A stretch of DNA of 64,000 bases from Hoplostethus atlanticus (GCA_034670405.1 JAXDDX010000045.1:434001-498000), one strand, 5' to 3'; positions 11,097 to 24,900 are shown, counted from the first letter of the stretch. Notes: generated by a model from the letters alone, not told the origin. Translations and numbers: made by a program.

Positions 11097-12302
11097 GCTG
11101 GAACAAAATCTCCTGGAAGGGCCGGCAACAAATCAAACACAATGTTGATCATTTTTGGGAGTATGCATGCTATTATTAATGCCCATAAATGAGTTTGGAC
11201 ACTCATTGTAATAAAATCAACATAACATGAAATGCTGCTGCAGGTTTTTATGTGCCACCCTAAAAATGATAGACTAGTTAAGTCATTAATTATTATTAAG
11301 TAATGGAGTCTTTTAAAAAACAATTTATAAAGTCATTAATTAAAGGAAAAATCCCCCTCAGATCCTCTTCCACTGTTAGATACAGTATATATGTGTTGTA
11401 ATTCACTTTCCCTCAACCTGGAAACCATGGAAAAATCCCATTGGCTTTTTGTCGAGGGAACCAGGACGATGCTAACTTCCGGGTTCCCTGCACCACTCTA
11501 TTGCATTCTGGTCTTTCCTGGCTACTCCATTGCATTCTGGTCTATCTTGGCTACAGTCGGTGGAGAAATTGGTCTCTCTCCTCTTCTCCGATGGATTTCT
11601 CCTTCAGTGTTTTAGGGTGGATTTTCCGTTGATGGTTACAGGACTATGGTCACCAATGGACTTTGGGTCAATGATCCTGTTATACTCTGACCACCACAGT
11701 ATTGTATTGATCCGGCCATCCGTACTGTGTGGTCAAGTCCTGCACCCACTTCTCCAATATTCTGCAACATTACTGCAGTTTTCACACATTGGATATCACT
11801 TATAAACATGACTGTATTGAATGTTTAAATTATTATTTCTTTTCTGCTAACATATGGGGAAATGTTTTAACCTTTAGGGGGAATGCAAATCACATTGGCC
11901 AAATAATGACAGTGCTGTACCTACTGATGATACTGTACAACCACATTGAAAAGCGTGTACATAAATCCCTGACATTTTCACGTGTTTATGATTTGCTGTA
12001 TTAAAGACGAACGTGTGTTTTCCAGTTAAATTGCAATATTCTGGAAAATGTCGTTTTGATTGAGCAGTTTGCAAACGGAACTGTAAAGGTCCTGTTTCCA
12101 GCCGGACGCTTTTCTAGAAGGACCGTCAACTTAAAACCTGATTGGCTGGACAAGAAAATAAGCGTTAATGGCGGATAGTTACACTTGTATTACTATTACT
12201 CTCGTCTACAAAATCTCCGTTATTAGTATAATAATGTGTTTTGTTTCCACCTGTTCAGAATAGACTTTACCTCAGCGTTATCTGGTCGGCTTAGACTCTA
12301 AA
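11097..12302. other. Intergenic: FAM3 3'UTR, dispersed repeat, actr6 promoter
   Basis: The FAM3 3'UTR ends near the AATAAA at 11210. At about 11505-11570 lies a repeat related to 63110-63215 (gcattctggtctatcttggc). No domain-bearing open frame is visible. A CCAAT-type box (gattggct) near 12140 lies about 160 bp before the actr6 start and is a plausible promoter element. Confidence 0.55.
11505..11570 (+). repeat. Dispersed repeat unit shared with 63110-63215
   Basis: Two internal copies of a 30-bp unit (attgcattctggtct..cctggctac) are followed by cggtggagaaa.tggtctctctcctcttc. The same order of units and tail recurs 52 kb away at 63110-63230, with three internal copies. It is probably part of an unclassified transposable element. 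Confidence 0.6.
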
Positions 12303-15300
12303 ATGGCCACGTTAGTTCTGGACAACGGAGCTTATACGGCGAAAATAGGCTACAACCACGAAAAAGTCAGGTAAATTGCTTTACGTTACTACTACTAATA
12401 TTACCACGAGCACAGTAACTGTTTTTAACTGATAATTTAAACAGTTTGGGCCGTTATTGCCGTTTTAAATAGATCCTCGCCGCCTCCTCTGGCCTAGCCC
12501 AGACACGTCCCCGTTCTCTGTTGTATGAAGAGACGGTCACGCTCAACTCCGTTCAAAAACGGGCCGTTTGATTCTTTATTGGCAAACGAATACACGTCGT
12601 ACGACACGTACGAATCTGCAATTCGGCATATGTTCAATACACCAGGAAGTTCTTGTATTTATAAAAATGTACGTTAACGTTTATAATTGATTCACACAGG
12701 AGCAACCTGTCCTGTGTGAATAGGACACTAGTAGTAGTCTTAGCGGTCCTGAAACACATGAACCCTTTCCTCAGAGAGCCCCCTGCTGTCACTGTCACCT
12801 TTACAAACGTGGTGCTCCCCGTCTTTTATTTGATGTACCAACATGATTATAAGTGCTTTGTTCGGGCTCACTGACAAAAAAAATCAGCACAGGGCATCAA
12901 AACCAATTCACCAAATGTGCATATTCAGCTAGTTTATTCAGTTACTTCAAGTGCAGCGGCCAGATTCAAACAGCTTCATCAGTCTGAAATGTGCTCATCC
13001 TGGCCACAGCGTCATCCCAAACTGCCAGTTCCGCTCCAAGACGTCCAGATTAAAGACCTTCACTGCCAATCAACTAGATGAAATCAAAGATCCTTCCGGT
13101 CTCTTCTACATTCTCCCATTCCAAAAGGTGAGTGGGTACAATGGACCACAGAACCTGCCGGTTTTCATCAGGTCAGATAAGGACTCTAGTTTCTCATTCT
13201 CTCCATTCTGGTTCTTCTCTGCAGGGTTATCTGGTCAACTGGGACGTCCAGAGGAAAGTGTGGGATCATCTCTTTGGAAAGGAAATGTTTAAGGTGTTTA
13301 CTTTGCTTTTGCATTTATTCTCTTTACTGCCCTAATGGTGACAAGGGTGCCTGGGGGTCGACCACAATGTCCTGTAACAAGAAGGCCACATGTTCAGCCC
13401 CCATAGCAGTCCGTGTCCATCTGTGGACACGGACTGCCTCTTCTCCTGGTTTAGTCCCCTGGGGTCTCTGGTCCTCTGATCTATTCTAACCTACCGTAAT
13501 CTCCTAGTCCTCCTAGTCCAGTGTTAGCGGTGTGTTCTGGTTTCAGGTGGAGTTTGCAGACACCAGCGTTGTCATCACAGAGCCTTACTTCAACTTCACC
13601 TCCATCCAGGAGTCGATGAACGAGATCCTGTTTGAGGAGTACCAGTTCCAGTCGGCTCTCAGGATAAATGGTGAGTTAAAATCAGGGCTACTACAGTTAT
13701 GGAATTTAAAAAAGTTTTCCAGGTCTGGAAAAGTTATGGAACATGTGCATATAGTTTTGGAACTGTCATGTAAACGTGTTTCTAATCTTTTTCTCCAACC
13801 AGTGAAATGTTGAATGTCTCTGCTTGGCTGCTTGTTGATCCACTTCCCTTTGAGGAATAAAAACCCAGATCAGAAATGTCCTGATATGGGCGCCCGGGTA
13901 GTGTAGTGGTCAAAGTAACTGCCTTCCTCCGGCTTGGTCGGGCGTGCCTACAGACACAATTGGCCGTGTCTGCAGGTGGGAAGCCGGAGGGGTATATGTC
14001 CTGGTCGCTGCACTAGCGCCCCTGGTCAGTCGGGGCGCCTGTTCAGCGGGGAGGGGACCTGGGGGGGATAACGTGTTCCTCCGCACGCGCTACGCCCTCC
14101 CGGTGAAACTCCTCGCTGTCAGGTGAAAAGAAGCGGCTGGCGACTCCACATGCATCGGAGGAGGCATGTGTAGTCATGGTAGTCTACACCCTCCCCAGAC
14201 CGGCAGAGGGGGCGGAGCAACGACCGGGACTGCTCAGGGGGAATTGGCCATATAGATTGGGGACAAAAAGGGGACAAAATTTTAAAAAAACAAAAAAACA
14301 CATCACATGTTCAACAAAGAACAGAGACTGCAACCCTGTAAACTGGATGCTGTGTCTCATCCATCAGACGGTTCCTGGACTCAGACTACAACTAAATATT
14401 TAGGAAAGGTCCTGGCCTGCCAGGCTGTCCATACCTCATATTGATATTGGTTTTCTAAACAGGACAACTGAAATCAAAATTATTTTCACCTCACATCCTC
14501 TGGGTCCATTTACTTGTTTGGTGTATTTTACTTCACGTTGAGATATTTCCAGTTTCATTGATCTAAAACATCAACGGTAAACGTCAGGTTTTGGTGTCGG
14601 GGGGGCGGTGCCACTCTCACTTTTTAATAACTGGAAAAACTCTCTTGCTCTTACTATTATTTCACTATCGCTCTCTCTACACATAAAACCCACAGCTGAA
14701 AGCAACAAGTTCACGCCTGTTCTTGCTGAAAGGCATTCTGTGAAACATACTAACTGAAGTAGAAGCAGACGACGCCTCTTTTCTACTGTGTGGCCGATCG
14801 ACAGTACAGCTCTGCCCTATCTTTGTTTTCCAGCGGGTTCTCTTAGCGCCCATCACTACTTCCACCTGAATCCCTCAGAGCTCTGCTGCTTGGTGGTCGA
14901 CAGCGGCTTCTCCTTCACCCACATTGCCCCCTACTGCCGAGGCAGGAAAATGAAGGAGGGCATCTTCAGGTCAGCTTCCACAGACTGACGGCTGCAACAA
15001 CAGTATTATGGACAACAATATTAGTAGCAGCAGCAACAGTGTTAGCAACAGTGACATCAAGCTAATGGCCCATTGGTTTGTTTTGCTTTGTAGGATCAAT
15101 GTTGGGGGGAAGTTACTGACCAATCACCTGAAGGAGATCATTTCATATCGGTAAAATCACTTTAGTGTCAACTGTCAACTGTTGGTTGTCTGTTCTCACT
15201 TGGTTCTGCTCTGACACTTTGGGTTCTTGGACTGGGTTCAGTTCTTATTTCCATTGGTAGAAGGCAGAACTGTGGTTATCTCAATAGAAGCAGCATGTCT

Positions 15301-17008
15301 CTCTTGTCCTTCCAGCCAGTTACATGTGATGGATGAGACCCATGTGATCAACCAGGTGAAGGAGGATGTCTGCTACGTGTCCCAGGAGTTTTTCAAAGAC
15401 ATGGAGATCGCACAGTAAGCTCAGATGTACACCGCACCCAACTTAACCTTTTCCTTACAAAAGCAGGTACAACAGGTTTTGAAGGCTGAACAACCTGAAC
15501 TGCCTTACAATGCAGTGCAGCCATTTTTTTGTTGTTGCTAGAGTCAGCTGACAGTAGTCAGAGAGTATGGTAGAGTATAATATGATTTAGCTAAATGAAA
15601 CAATTATTATAAAAAATAAAAGTTACCTGGCCTTTTGTTTCCTCCAGTCTTGCTGCTTTCTGGTGAGATTGTGGTAGCTCTGGTTTTAAAGTTGTAAAGC
15701 TCTGGGTTATCAGCAGCTACTAGTCACTAGACTGCTAGTGTGTCCTCCATGTTCCTTGTTTACTAGAACAGAAGCCCCGCCTCTCCGTTGATCCGATTAG
15801 ACAGTAGAGAGGAAAAAACAATGGTGACGTGGGGCGCTCAGCAACACAAAGCAGCGTGCAAAAAATCTTCGCTCATATTGAAAACAACTAGAAAAGGCCT
15901 CTGCAGCTAACACATCCTGTGATCAGAGCCTTCCTCTGCTATCAATACTGTGTTCATTCTACTGTTTATTGGGTGTTTGCCACTTATAAAGTCAATGTTC
16001 CACCAGGAAGTCTTTGACCCAAGACAGGAATTGTGGTGGGTGCTGGTTGAATGACGGCTGTTCTGTGTGGTTTCGTTGTCAGGTTGAAGGGGGATGACAA
16101 CACCATGATGAGGGATTATGTTCTACCAGATTTCAGCTCCATCAAAAAGGGCTTCTGCAAGGTGGGACAACATCCATTACTGATGAGTGAATATCCATCA
16201 TAGCTGCTTGGGTTTATGAGTTTAAAATCCTTTCATCGGAGCAGTGCCTTTCCTACACCGATCTCATGCATTGATTGGTGAATACTGCTACTGCAACAGA
16301 GCGGTTTGTGTTTAAGCTTGTCACGGTTTTCTCAATGTTTTGGTGTTCGTCTCTCCACCAGCCACAAGAAGAGATGGTCTTCACCGGAAAGTACAAGACA
16401 GGAGAGCAGATCCTGAGGTTGGCCAACGAGCGCTTCGCTGTTCCTGAGATGCTCTTCAATCCGTCAGACATCGGCATCCAGGAGACGGGCATCTCTGAGG
16501 CCATAGTCCACTCCATCACATCCATGCCAGAAGGTTGGAGAACCTCCATCTCCACCATATCCAACATCACGTAATTAGTTGAGCTGAGAAAACCCCTCAA
16601 ATGCCCAGAGTGTTTATTGATCAGTCACTTTTTTTGTGTGTGTCCTCTGCCATCAGACATGCAGCCCCACTTCTACCAGAACATCGTCCTGACAGGAGGG
16701 AACACGTTGTTTCCTGGATTCAGACAGCGTCTGGAGGCGGAGCTTCGATCCCTCAGCCCTGCCCACCTACCCGTGTCAGTACTGCTGCCAGCAAAGTAAG
16801 ATGCTACAACTGACCTCATTGATTAATAATTAGTCATTACTGGTATTTAACTGGTTTGTTGAACTGGTGTCCCTGCAGTCCGATCTGTTTCCCGTGGGAG
16901 GGAGGGAAGCTGCTGGCCCAGAACCCGGACTACGATGAGATGGTGGTGACCAGGGAGGACTATGAGGAGAACGGACATTATATTTGTGAAGAAAAGTTTG
17001 ATATTTGA
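12303..17008 (+). CDS. actr6: Actin-related protein 6
   Basis: Eleven coding exons: 12303-12370, 13010-13127, 13225-13293, 13547-13670, 14834-14969, 15094-15150, 15316-15414, 16083-16161, 16362-16533, 16657-16795, 16879-17008. They join in phase to 396 aa, the same length as human ACTR6. The actin-fold signatures are visible: LVLDNGAYTAKIGY at the N-terminus (phosphate-1 loop), TEPYFNFTSIQESMNEILFE, VVDSGFSFTHI, NHLKEIISYR, ILRLANERFAVPE, IVLTGGNTLFPGF and VVTREDYEENG near the end. ARP6 is a nuclear subunit of the SRCAP/SWR1 remodeller that deposits H2A.Z and also binds HP1. Its actin fold is unlikely to hydrolyse ATP like actin. Intron 4 contains a SINE. AATAAA at 17158. Confidence 0.97.
13888..14290 (+). 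mobile_element. tRNA-derived teleost SINE with damaged head
   Basis: The sequence opens with gggcgcccgggtagtgtagt (box A region), then passes directly into the SINE body (ctccggcttggtcgggcg, acaattggccgtgtctgcag, ggctggcgactccacatgca, ggaattggccatatagattg) and ends in an A-rich tail, acaaaaaggggacaaaat. The box B that should follow box A by about 30-40 bases is missing, so this copy could not be transcribed by Pol III. It lies in actr6 intron 4 in the gene's sense direction. The body is familiar from many fish genomes; the family name is not asserted. Confidence 0.8.
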
Positions 17009-18309
17009 GTGGATGGAAACTCCCAGCCACTGGTCTCCTCTAAAAAGACTAGATCCCAGGAGTGAGCAGGGTTGATCTCTGCTGTAAACAAGGATCCAAC
17101 ATAGTGAACAGCAACCCAGCTAGTTAACTTTTATACCCAAATCTGATGGATTTATGGAATAAATAAATCTTTTTTTTTTAAGCTTCTGCCTTTACAATGG
17201 AACTGAAAAACAAATTCATACGAGTGGAATGAAAACATGAAATGGTTTGTTGAAGCCTGTTTGGAATCTACCATTACAAGGTGCTACTGGGCTAACTGGG
17301 TTAGAGACCCATATTTGCCACACTTCTTCATATATATGTTCTTTGTGTATGGATCTTTCTCACTATATGTGTGTGATTGTTTTTCTTCTCTGTTGAATGT
17401 GTTGGAAATGGAAGGCAGCGAGACCTCAGGTCAGATATCACATTGATTATCGGAAGTAAAAGCCGATGAAAATCTCTCAATCTTCGCCTTAAAATGTCTT
17501 AAAAGCTAAATTTACCAGTTTAAGTCTAAAGTACAACTTCCTAAAATATTGCCCCATCAATTAACATAGTACTTTTACAAATGTGTCTGTTGCCTCTCTA
17601 ACTATTCACCTTTATGTTTGTGCCCACAATGCATTGTGAGCATGTGCACAAACCAACATGACGTATTACGTGATATTTAAGTGAAAGTGAACAATATTCA
17701 ACAATAATTTAAATTTATGAAATTAACTAATCAGGGATAGTTTATTTTTTAAATTTTTTTTAATTTCAGAATACCAGTGAGGATAAATAAAATATATTAT
17801 CATTAGTAATAGTAGTAGTAGCGGTAGTATTAATATTATTACAGAGTACCTGCTTCAGCGGAGATAAATGTCTATGATTAGTAGTAGTATAATAGTATTA
17901 ATATTAATACAGAGTACCTGATTCAGTGGGGACAAATAAGGTAAGGGGGCGGGGCCTCCAGCCTGTTCGTGGCGGGAATCGAACCGGGTCTCGCGCTCAG
18001 AGCAGCAGGAGCATGACCTTAGCTTAGCTTGGTTTAATTAAGTTTGGATCTGAGGATAATTGAACTCAGGAATCAAGACTAAAAACCGAGACTAGGCCGA
18101 GCCAAGCTCATTTGATACAGTAAGAAATCAGTCTGCCGAGTTTGGCTTCAACACCAACCAGAAACCAACATTAACATTAGCTAGCTTAGTTAGCAGCGCC
18201 AGCTAAGGTAAGTTAACGTTGGCTAGCCAACTTGTGTTGTCTAATGTTACTAGCTTGAAAAGTTTAGTTAACCTTAACTTTATCTTGGCTGACAGAGCAG
18301 GTTGAAAGA
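17009..18309. other. Intergenic: actr6 3'UTR and sycp3 upstream region
   Basis: The actr6 3'UTR extends to the AATAAA pair at 17158. The middle is AT-rich with agtagtagt-type and tattaatatta runs. At about 17945 a ggggcggggcc GC box and nearby CpGs suggest the sycp3 promoter. The 18310 start codon lies 16 bases inside an exon whose acceptor is ctgacag, so a separate 5'UTR exon probably lies upstream. Confidence 0.5.
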
Positions 18310-20505
18310 ATGGCATCAGGGAGAAAACAGATCAAGAAAACTAAACATTCAGAGGAGAAACCTGATACAAGAGTGTTTGATTTTTCACTTAAAGAAGAAA
18401 AGAAAAGGCTGAGTTCAGAGGATGATGCAAGAGAAGGTAAAGGTAACATAAGTTTAGCTAGTAGTGGTTAGCGACAGGAGAGGTTTACAGTTTATTTGGA
18501 AGCTTTTAGCGTTTTGCTTACTGTCGCTGTCCCAAGATGAAACTCCTGTTGTGGACAAGTTGGCCAAGAAGAGACCTGCTGCTGACATTAAGGAGGAGGG
18601 GACCTGTGCTGTCGGGTGCGACACGTCATGACTTTTACTATTAATATCATTAATACTGTTTTATGTTTGTGGAAGGGGGCAGGTCTCACACACATAACAT
18701 TCTTGTTCATGAAAATAAAATACCTAATGATGCCAACATCAATGTAAATGAAGTAAATCCACTTCTCTCCCTTTCCACTCCTGAAGGAATGAGGTTCAAT
18801 CCATGTTGGACAAATTCGGAAGTAAGTATCTGTGTGTTGGTGTGATGGAAACTGATGCAGCAACACGTCTTTAGTGAGTTGAGTGTGTGGGATCATCCCG
18901 ATGCTGTTTCTTCTAGCTGATATTAGCAAGGTGATGCAGACCAAGAGGAAGCGCCTGGAGTTTCTGACTAAGAACTACATGAAGGGAAGCCAACAAAAAC
19001 TGGAGCAGTTGTGGAACAACCAGTACAGCCAGAGGTCTGGCATCCTCCTTCCCATAAAACCAGTAAAACTGGTCTGACAATAGATTTGCTACAAAATAAG
19101 AATAACATCTGATGATGTGTGCGTGTGTGCGCAGGCAGAAGCTGACTGAGCAGTACTCGCAGCAGGTCTCCTCTGCCCTGCAGCAGTGGGAGGCTGAAGC
19201 CCAGAGAGCCGAGGAGCAGGAGGAGAAGCTCAATGTTAGTTAACTTGGTGACTGGTGGTTAGGTAGATGGTCCTGGAACCTGATTGTTGCTGCTAAAGGA
19301 CAAATCCTCCCCATGGATACTCTTAGACTGTTGGGTATCAGCAATCTGTGATGAAGTGTTATTTACTTTTTTTGGCAAACTAACAAAAGCAGGACAGTTT
19401 CTAAGTATTGGGGGGTCAGAATAACTAACTAGATCCTTTTTCACAGAATCTCTCCAGGTGAAAGAGTCTTGAGCGTAGAAAATCCCAATGCTCTTGTCTG
19501 CTCCTCTCTGTAGAATCTGTTAAGACAGCAACAGAAAATCTTCCAGCAGGTCAAAGTGGTGCAGAACCAGAAACTGAAAACCATCAAAGAGCTGTATGAG
19601 CAGTTTGTTAAGGTGAGGCCAGTAAAGACCTGACCAACTGCAGACAGATGACCGGGCTTCACTGGTCACTACATCATCATGTTGGCATCATGTCGGCAGT
19701 CTCCTTAGGACGCACCAGCACCACACTAACCTCAGTCCGAGGTTATTTCCACCAAGTCAAACTGAAATTCTCACTTTGTTTCCTCCAGAACATGGAAGAG
19801 ATGGAGAAGAGCCATGAGGCCTTCCTGCAGGGGGCGCAACAGGAGCTGAAGAAGGAGATGGCCTCCTTGCAGAAGAAGATCCTCATGGACACGGTTAGTT
19901 AGTTAGTCAGTCAGTCAGTCAGTTGAGTTAGGATTGAGAATAGGGTAAGTATAGTGTTCTTAAACCAAGCACGGTAGCTAGAAGTGAGTTCAGATTTACC
20001 AGCCAACATAACTATTTAGCAGCCAAAGCAGTTTTTATAGGATAAAATTAAATAAGATGAAACTGTGTGTGATCCTTGTGGGAACATTTGGTTGTTGCAG
20101 CAGCAAGTAGTAATAGGATACAGCAAAGAACAATAGAATATAAATTAAAATAGATAAATATTAAACATAACTGACAATTACAACACTAGAACATATTAGG
20201 TAGTAATATCAGAATGAAAAGTATGACAATAAATGAACTACTTCATGTATGCAGTGTGCAAGTAACATTGTTGGATCATATTGAGACAAAGAAATTAATG
20301 AAACATATAAATGATATGCAGTATGAAAAATAAGTTGGTCTATCTGCCGGTCGGGTGTTGGTGATGATGTCAGCCCTTGTAGAGAACAGGAAATTCATGT
20401 CATATCCTGTTGTACTCCACAGTCATGTTGTTGACGTCTCTGTTTCCACAGCAACAGCAGGAGATGGCCACAGTACGCAAGTCGCTGCAATCCATGCTGT
20501 TCTAA
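18310..20505 (+). CDS. sycp3: Synaptonemal complex protein 3
   Basis: Eight coding exons: 18310-18436, 18537-18615, 18787-18821, 18917-19034, 19135-19234, 19514-19612, 19789-19893, 20452-20505. They total 239 codons, giving 238 aa (human SYCP3 is 236). The start [10 protein letters not shown] follows an in-exon acceptor. The N-terminal 75 residues are charged and low complexity. From [17 protein letters not shown] onward the protein is one long alpha-helical coiled coil (Cor1/XLR/SYCP3 domain) with [27 protein letters not shown] and [13 protein letters not shown]. It ends in RKSLQSMLF, the conserved tip used in filament assembly. SYCP3 builds the lateral elements of meiotic chromosome axes, so expression should be germline. 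AATAAA at 20694. An alternative donor (18442) would add two codons to exon 1. Confidence 0.96.
20043..20330 (-). mobile_element. LINE/SINE 3' tail fragment, copy 1
   Basis: AT-rich segment in sycp3 intron 7 with aagatgaaac, ggatacagcaaagaa and related words. These recur at 23646-23995 in the same orientation and at 48905-49285 inverted. Read on the minus strand it ends in a (cc)acaaggatca..catcttatttt-type tail common in fish non-LTR elements. Confidence 0.6.
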
Positions 20506-21988
20506 TGTGCTGTTACCAGCACCTGTCTGTACCTCACAGGTTTATTCTAGTTGTAATTCTGCAGGGTTGTCATGGTTACATATCTCCTGTACTCACCGTT
20601 TTTACAGATGTAATATTTATGTGGCATGTTTGATGTCTGTTCTGTTACAGTAATGCTGTGTTCTTGTCTTCAAGTGCTTTTTTTTACTCCCTTAATAAAA
20701 TCTGAGTTGTTTTAGTCCACTCTGCAGCAAGACTGACAGAAGAGCTAAAACTGTTAGAAATGCTTCTGTCTGTTTCCATTTCTGGGTCTTGGCAGTTGAT
20801 TGTGAATGTCTAGCCTCTGGAGCAGGCCTATCAGCAGCCTCTAGAGGGCGCTCTATTAAAGCTAGAACATCAATCAAGGACCCTAGGTTGGTAGTCGGAA
20901 AAAGGGCTGTGGATATCTCTTAAACTCTCAAACATGTTTATTTGAACAAGAAAAAATAATTCAAATTTAAAAGAAAAGTAATGACATGCCATTCCTCTGA
21001 TTGGTAGAGGACTGAGGTTAAAGTAGTCTAAATGTAGTCTAATTGAGGTCTCCATCAGATTGGATGTGAGTCATCTTTAACACTGAGTTTTTCTGCAATC
21101 TAAATTTGGAATGAGGATCAAGGTGTCAGCAGGTCCTTAAAAAGTCTGAAAATAAATTATCTAAATTTAAAAAATACTTATTTCACCATGCAATGAATTA
21201 ATACAGAGCAGGTTTATTTGTACAATATGTATTGTATGTGCTTTACTAAACAATTTACCAATTAATTTCCGTGTCATTTCTTATTCTGCCCATTCATAGT
21301 TTCACAACTTTCGTTAGCTATGTTCAATCAGAAATAGTCTTTTCCAGCTTTCTTTCGTCTTTAAAACGGTCTTAAAATCAATTCCAGATAGCATTAATAA
21401 GGTCATAAAAGTCTTAAATTTGGCTTTTTGAAATTTGCAGACATGACACCCTGTGACCTTTATTGTGAAAATTGCAATGAAAGGGGAAGTGAAAGTACCA
21501 CATTCGTCGTGCCGTTGCTATTGTGAACACATTCAAGCTTGGACTCTAGAGCTGTTAGTTAACTGTCCGAGGGAATTCAGCGGTAAGCCAAAGTTATCAA
21601 CACGTTCTCCTACTCACTATTAGTTTTATTTCATTCATCTTTGAGTCACTGATTGTTGTGATTGGCTAGCTAACTTCCTACTAACATCAGTGTATTTTGA
21701 GCGTGTACTACAGATTAGTTTAGCTAGCTTGGTAGCAACACAGCTAATGTTTGTGTAACGTTACTTTATATACACTTACAATGTTTTACCACCTGACTCC
21801 TTCATTGGTATAATCTGTATTAGTGCTAAAGCCAGCAGAAACATGGTATTCGACATGATCTCAATGTTTTGTTTGTCACAGTAACTATCTTGTTCCCCAG
21901 ATGAGATGTACTCGGTAGCTGGGCGCTCCGAACCTGGATTTAAGGGGATTGAAGTTAGACACCAGATGCCAGGGCTGTGTTGGAAGCC
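20506..21988. other. Intergenic: sycp3 3'UTR and RING-gene 5'UTR
   Basis: The sycp3 transcript should end near AATAAA at 20694. The interval 20700-21500 is AT-rich and without a recognisable exon. A candidate acceptor at about 21900 (ttccccag) opens the exon that contains the RING-gene start codon, so a non-coding first exon probably lies upstream, near the GC-richer 21480-21600. Confidence 0.5.
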
Positions 21989-24900
21989 ATGGATGAAACA
22001 CTAGCGGACAGGTCGTGTTCGTCAGAGCCAGACAGTCCTGGAGGTCTGAATCGAGCCTGTCTCCTCAATTCCAGTGACTTCCTCTACCATGACCTCAGTA
22101 CTACTGTCATCGTCCCGGAAACACCCAGGTAACATGGCGACGTGCCACAACATTTAACTAGGTTGTTTTTTTCCCATACTTGCTATTTATTTCTGTGTTT
22201 TCTCTCTGTGGCCCAGCCCGCAGTGTGGCAAGCGGAGGAGAAAAGCTCGTATCACAGAGGAAAACCTCATACCGGTAAGTCGCTGTGTGGGAATAGACAC
22301 CATCATCTTCTAGATACTGTAAATGTGTCTGGCAAAGGTTGACTGTTGTGTGTGTGTGTGTGACCCCAGGCGTTGGTCCCCAGCCCACCAGGCCGACCAG
22401 ACCGGTCCCCCAGTATTGAACCTGGTTTTCTACATGGGTCCAAACGTCGGAGGCTGGCCGGAAGGAGGGAAGGGCAAAACGATGGCTTTGTTCCAGCTTC
22501 GTCTCTAAAAGTTTTTCCTCTGGACAGCTGGCTGGATGCCCCACTACCAACCCCGTCCTCTTCATCCTCCTCATCATCCTCTTCTTCGTACTCTTCTTCA
22601 TCCTTCTCCTCCCTCATAGTAGCGCCAGTGGATGAGGTTGTTTTTACTGTGGCAGGCTCCACAGCAGAGGCTAGCCCTGCTAGTCGAGGCCGGAGGAGGA
22701 AGCAAAGTTCCAAGGCAGCAGCAGCCACGGCATCCTCCTCCCCGCCCCCCCCGCCCAGTACTGGCTGTCTGTCATTCCTCACCACAGAGGAGAGGGAATG
22801 GCTGAACTCTGAAACAGAAATCCCCTCAGCAGGTAAGGAGACAGGCAGGTGGTGGTCGTCCTGATCTCTGTTGTTCGTCTCTTCTACAGTTCCTCTAAAT
22901 GCAGCGGGTGGGATGGCTTGGTGGAATGCTTCACACAGCAGCTCCCACTGTGACTATCTGCAGTTGGGCTAAAATATCACATGATTAGTTGTGTTGCCTT
23001 GTGGGAAAGCACCTTCATTTCCTTTTCATTGCCTTTGTTTCCATCTGGTGGTTGACTTCAAAATAAATGGTTTGGAGGCTCTAAACTCAGTTTTTGTCAC
23101 TGCTATTTCTGTTTTACCTGGATTATGTTTATCTCTTTAATCTTCATCCAGCATTCGCTGGCATGGACTAAATACAAGAAGAATTTGAAGCTGCAGCGAG
23201 TTTAACACATTTTTATGCTAAAGATGCAAACTTCCAAACCACAGCCAATATTTGGTCTGAGTTACAAGTCCTCTGGGTCTGACTGGTAGTCTGACTAGTA
23301 GTTTGACTGGTAGTGTGATAGTCTGACTAGTAGTTTGACTGGTATTGTGATAGTTTGACTAGTAGTTTGTTCTACAGATCCACCAGTGGAGATCATAATC
23401 AGTGACGAGGAGGAGGCTGTGGTTCGCTCCCTACAGTTGGAGGAAGATGCAGCTCTGGCGCAAAGTCTGCAGGTAGGACCCAACCAACTGGTACTAGTAG
23501 GTGTGACTGGTATCAGTACATGTTGTTGATGATGCTCTGTGCCGATTCAGGAACAGTTTGATCGGGAGGAAGCAGAGTCCCGAAGCGGACCTCATCATCA
23601 TCTTCTTCCCCAGAGCCACCGCGGGGTGAGGCAGCCGCTCGCCTTCATTTAAGATAATATAAGATGAAACTTGATTGACATCTGTGGGGAAACGGGGTCA
23701 CCGCAGCAACAAATACTAACAGGATACAGCAAAGAAAAGTACATAGAAATAAGAATAGAGCAGATGGAAAGTGTGACACAATTGACTTCAATGTGTTGAG
23801 AACAAGTTGATAGAAATGTGAGAATGAAAGTAGAAAAACAGGAATTACAGCTTCATGAGGTTGTGCAAAATATCTGCAGTGCAACATGACAAAGAACAAA
23901 AAGAAAATGTCATGAAAAAGTACCTCAAATATATTAAGTAAAACAAAATACAAATGTCAAGGTATATATAATATCTTCCAAAGTAGAAAAATATGCATCA
24001 TATCCACGTTAGCAGGCCATACGTATACAAAGTGCTAGAGGAGTTTTAGTTTCAGTTTCAGTTTTTGTTCAGTGTTTTAACATGTTTCTGTTCTTCCAGT
24101 ACAATCCCTACATGGAGCCCAGCTGGATGCCTGATTGGCTGGCTGCTGTTTCTCCTCTGGCTGAGATTGACAACGGTACGATGCCGACTTTAGATAGAGG
24201 ACTGAATATTTTATACCGACGGTTGGAATCCGTCAAGGCCAATACCAGTATTTGTGCATTGAAGCTGCTGATATCTGATGTTCTGTATTGTCACATTTGT
24301 CCTCAGTGTTTCCCTCAGGATTTTCTTCTTCTCAGGGTGAAAAGCCTCTGAAACAGCGTTTAGACTATTATGGGACACTAAAACTCTCCATTGAAACCCT
24401 GGATGATGATAATATTCATGCTGCTTGTATCACATTAGAATCACAGACGACCAACACAGTGGATTTAATTCTAATCCTATTGCATTATATCAGACTGGAC
24501 CAGATCCCATGTTACTAAATGGACAGTATCAGACCAGATATCGCTCTGACCCAGACACCCTGATGGTCTTAATGTAAAATTATTGCAGTGTCATATGATC
24601 TGTTTGTGTATGTCCAGATTTGCTTGGTCGTCGCAGAAGACGTGGGCGGGGCAGAAGGGGGAACGCTACGGCCAACCTGTCAGACAACCTTCAGGGAAAT
24701 GACTACGAGGTGAGGAGGAGGAAGGCCTTCTGTCCGTGTGTGTGTGTGTCAGTCAGTCAGTCAGAGATCTTAAGTCTACACAACCTTTCAAATGTTCTGG
24801 TTTTATTGCATCAAGGAAATGAGAACTCATTAAATCACTTTTTCAGTTGGAAATAGTTACCATGGTAACCAGGCTCATTTCTGATACGGAAAACTAAAAC

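Noticed and set aside
17962..18020. Possible tRNA gene on the minus strand (ggttcgattcccgcc)
   Set aside because: A good box B, but no pairing acceptor stem, no clear box A and no proper D arm; at most an old tRNA-derived fragment.
22158..22785. Minus-strand open frames rich in Glu/Asp
   Set aside because: Antisense of the Ser-rich exon 3 of the RING gene; no splice support or domain.
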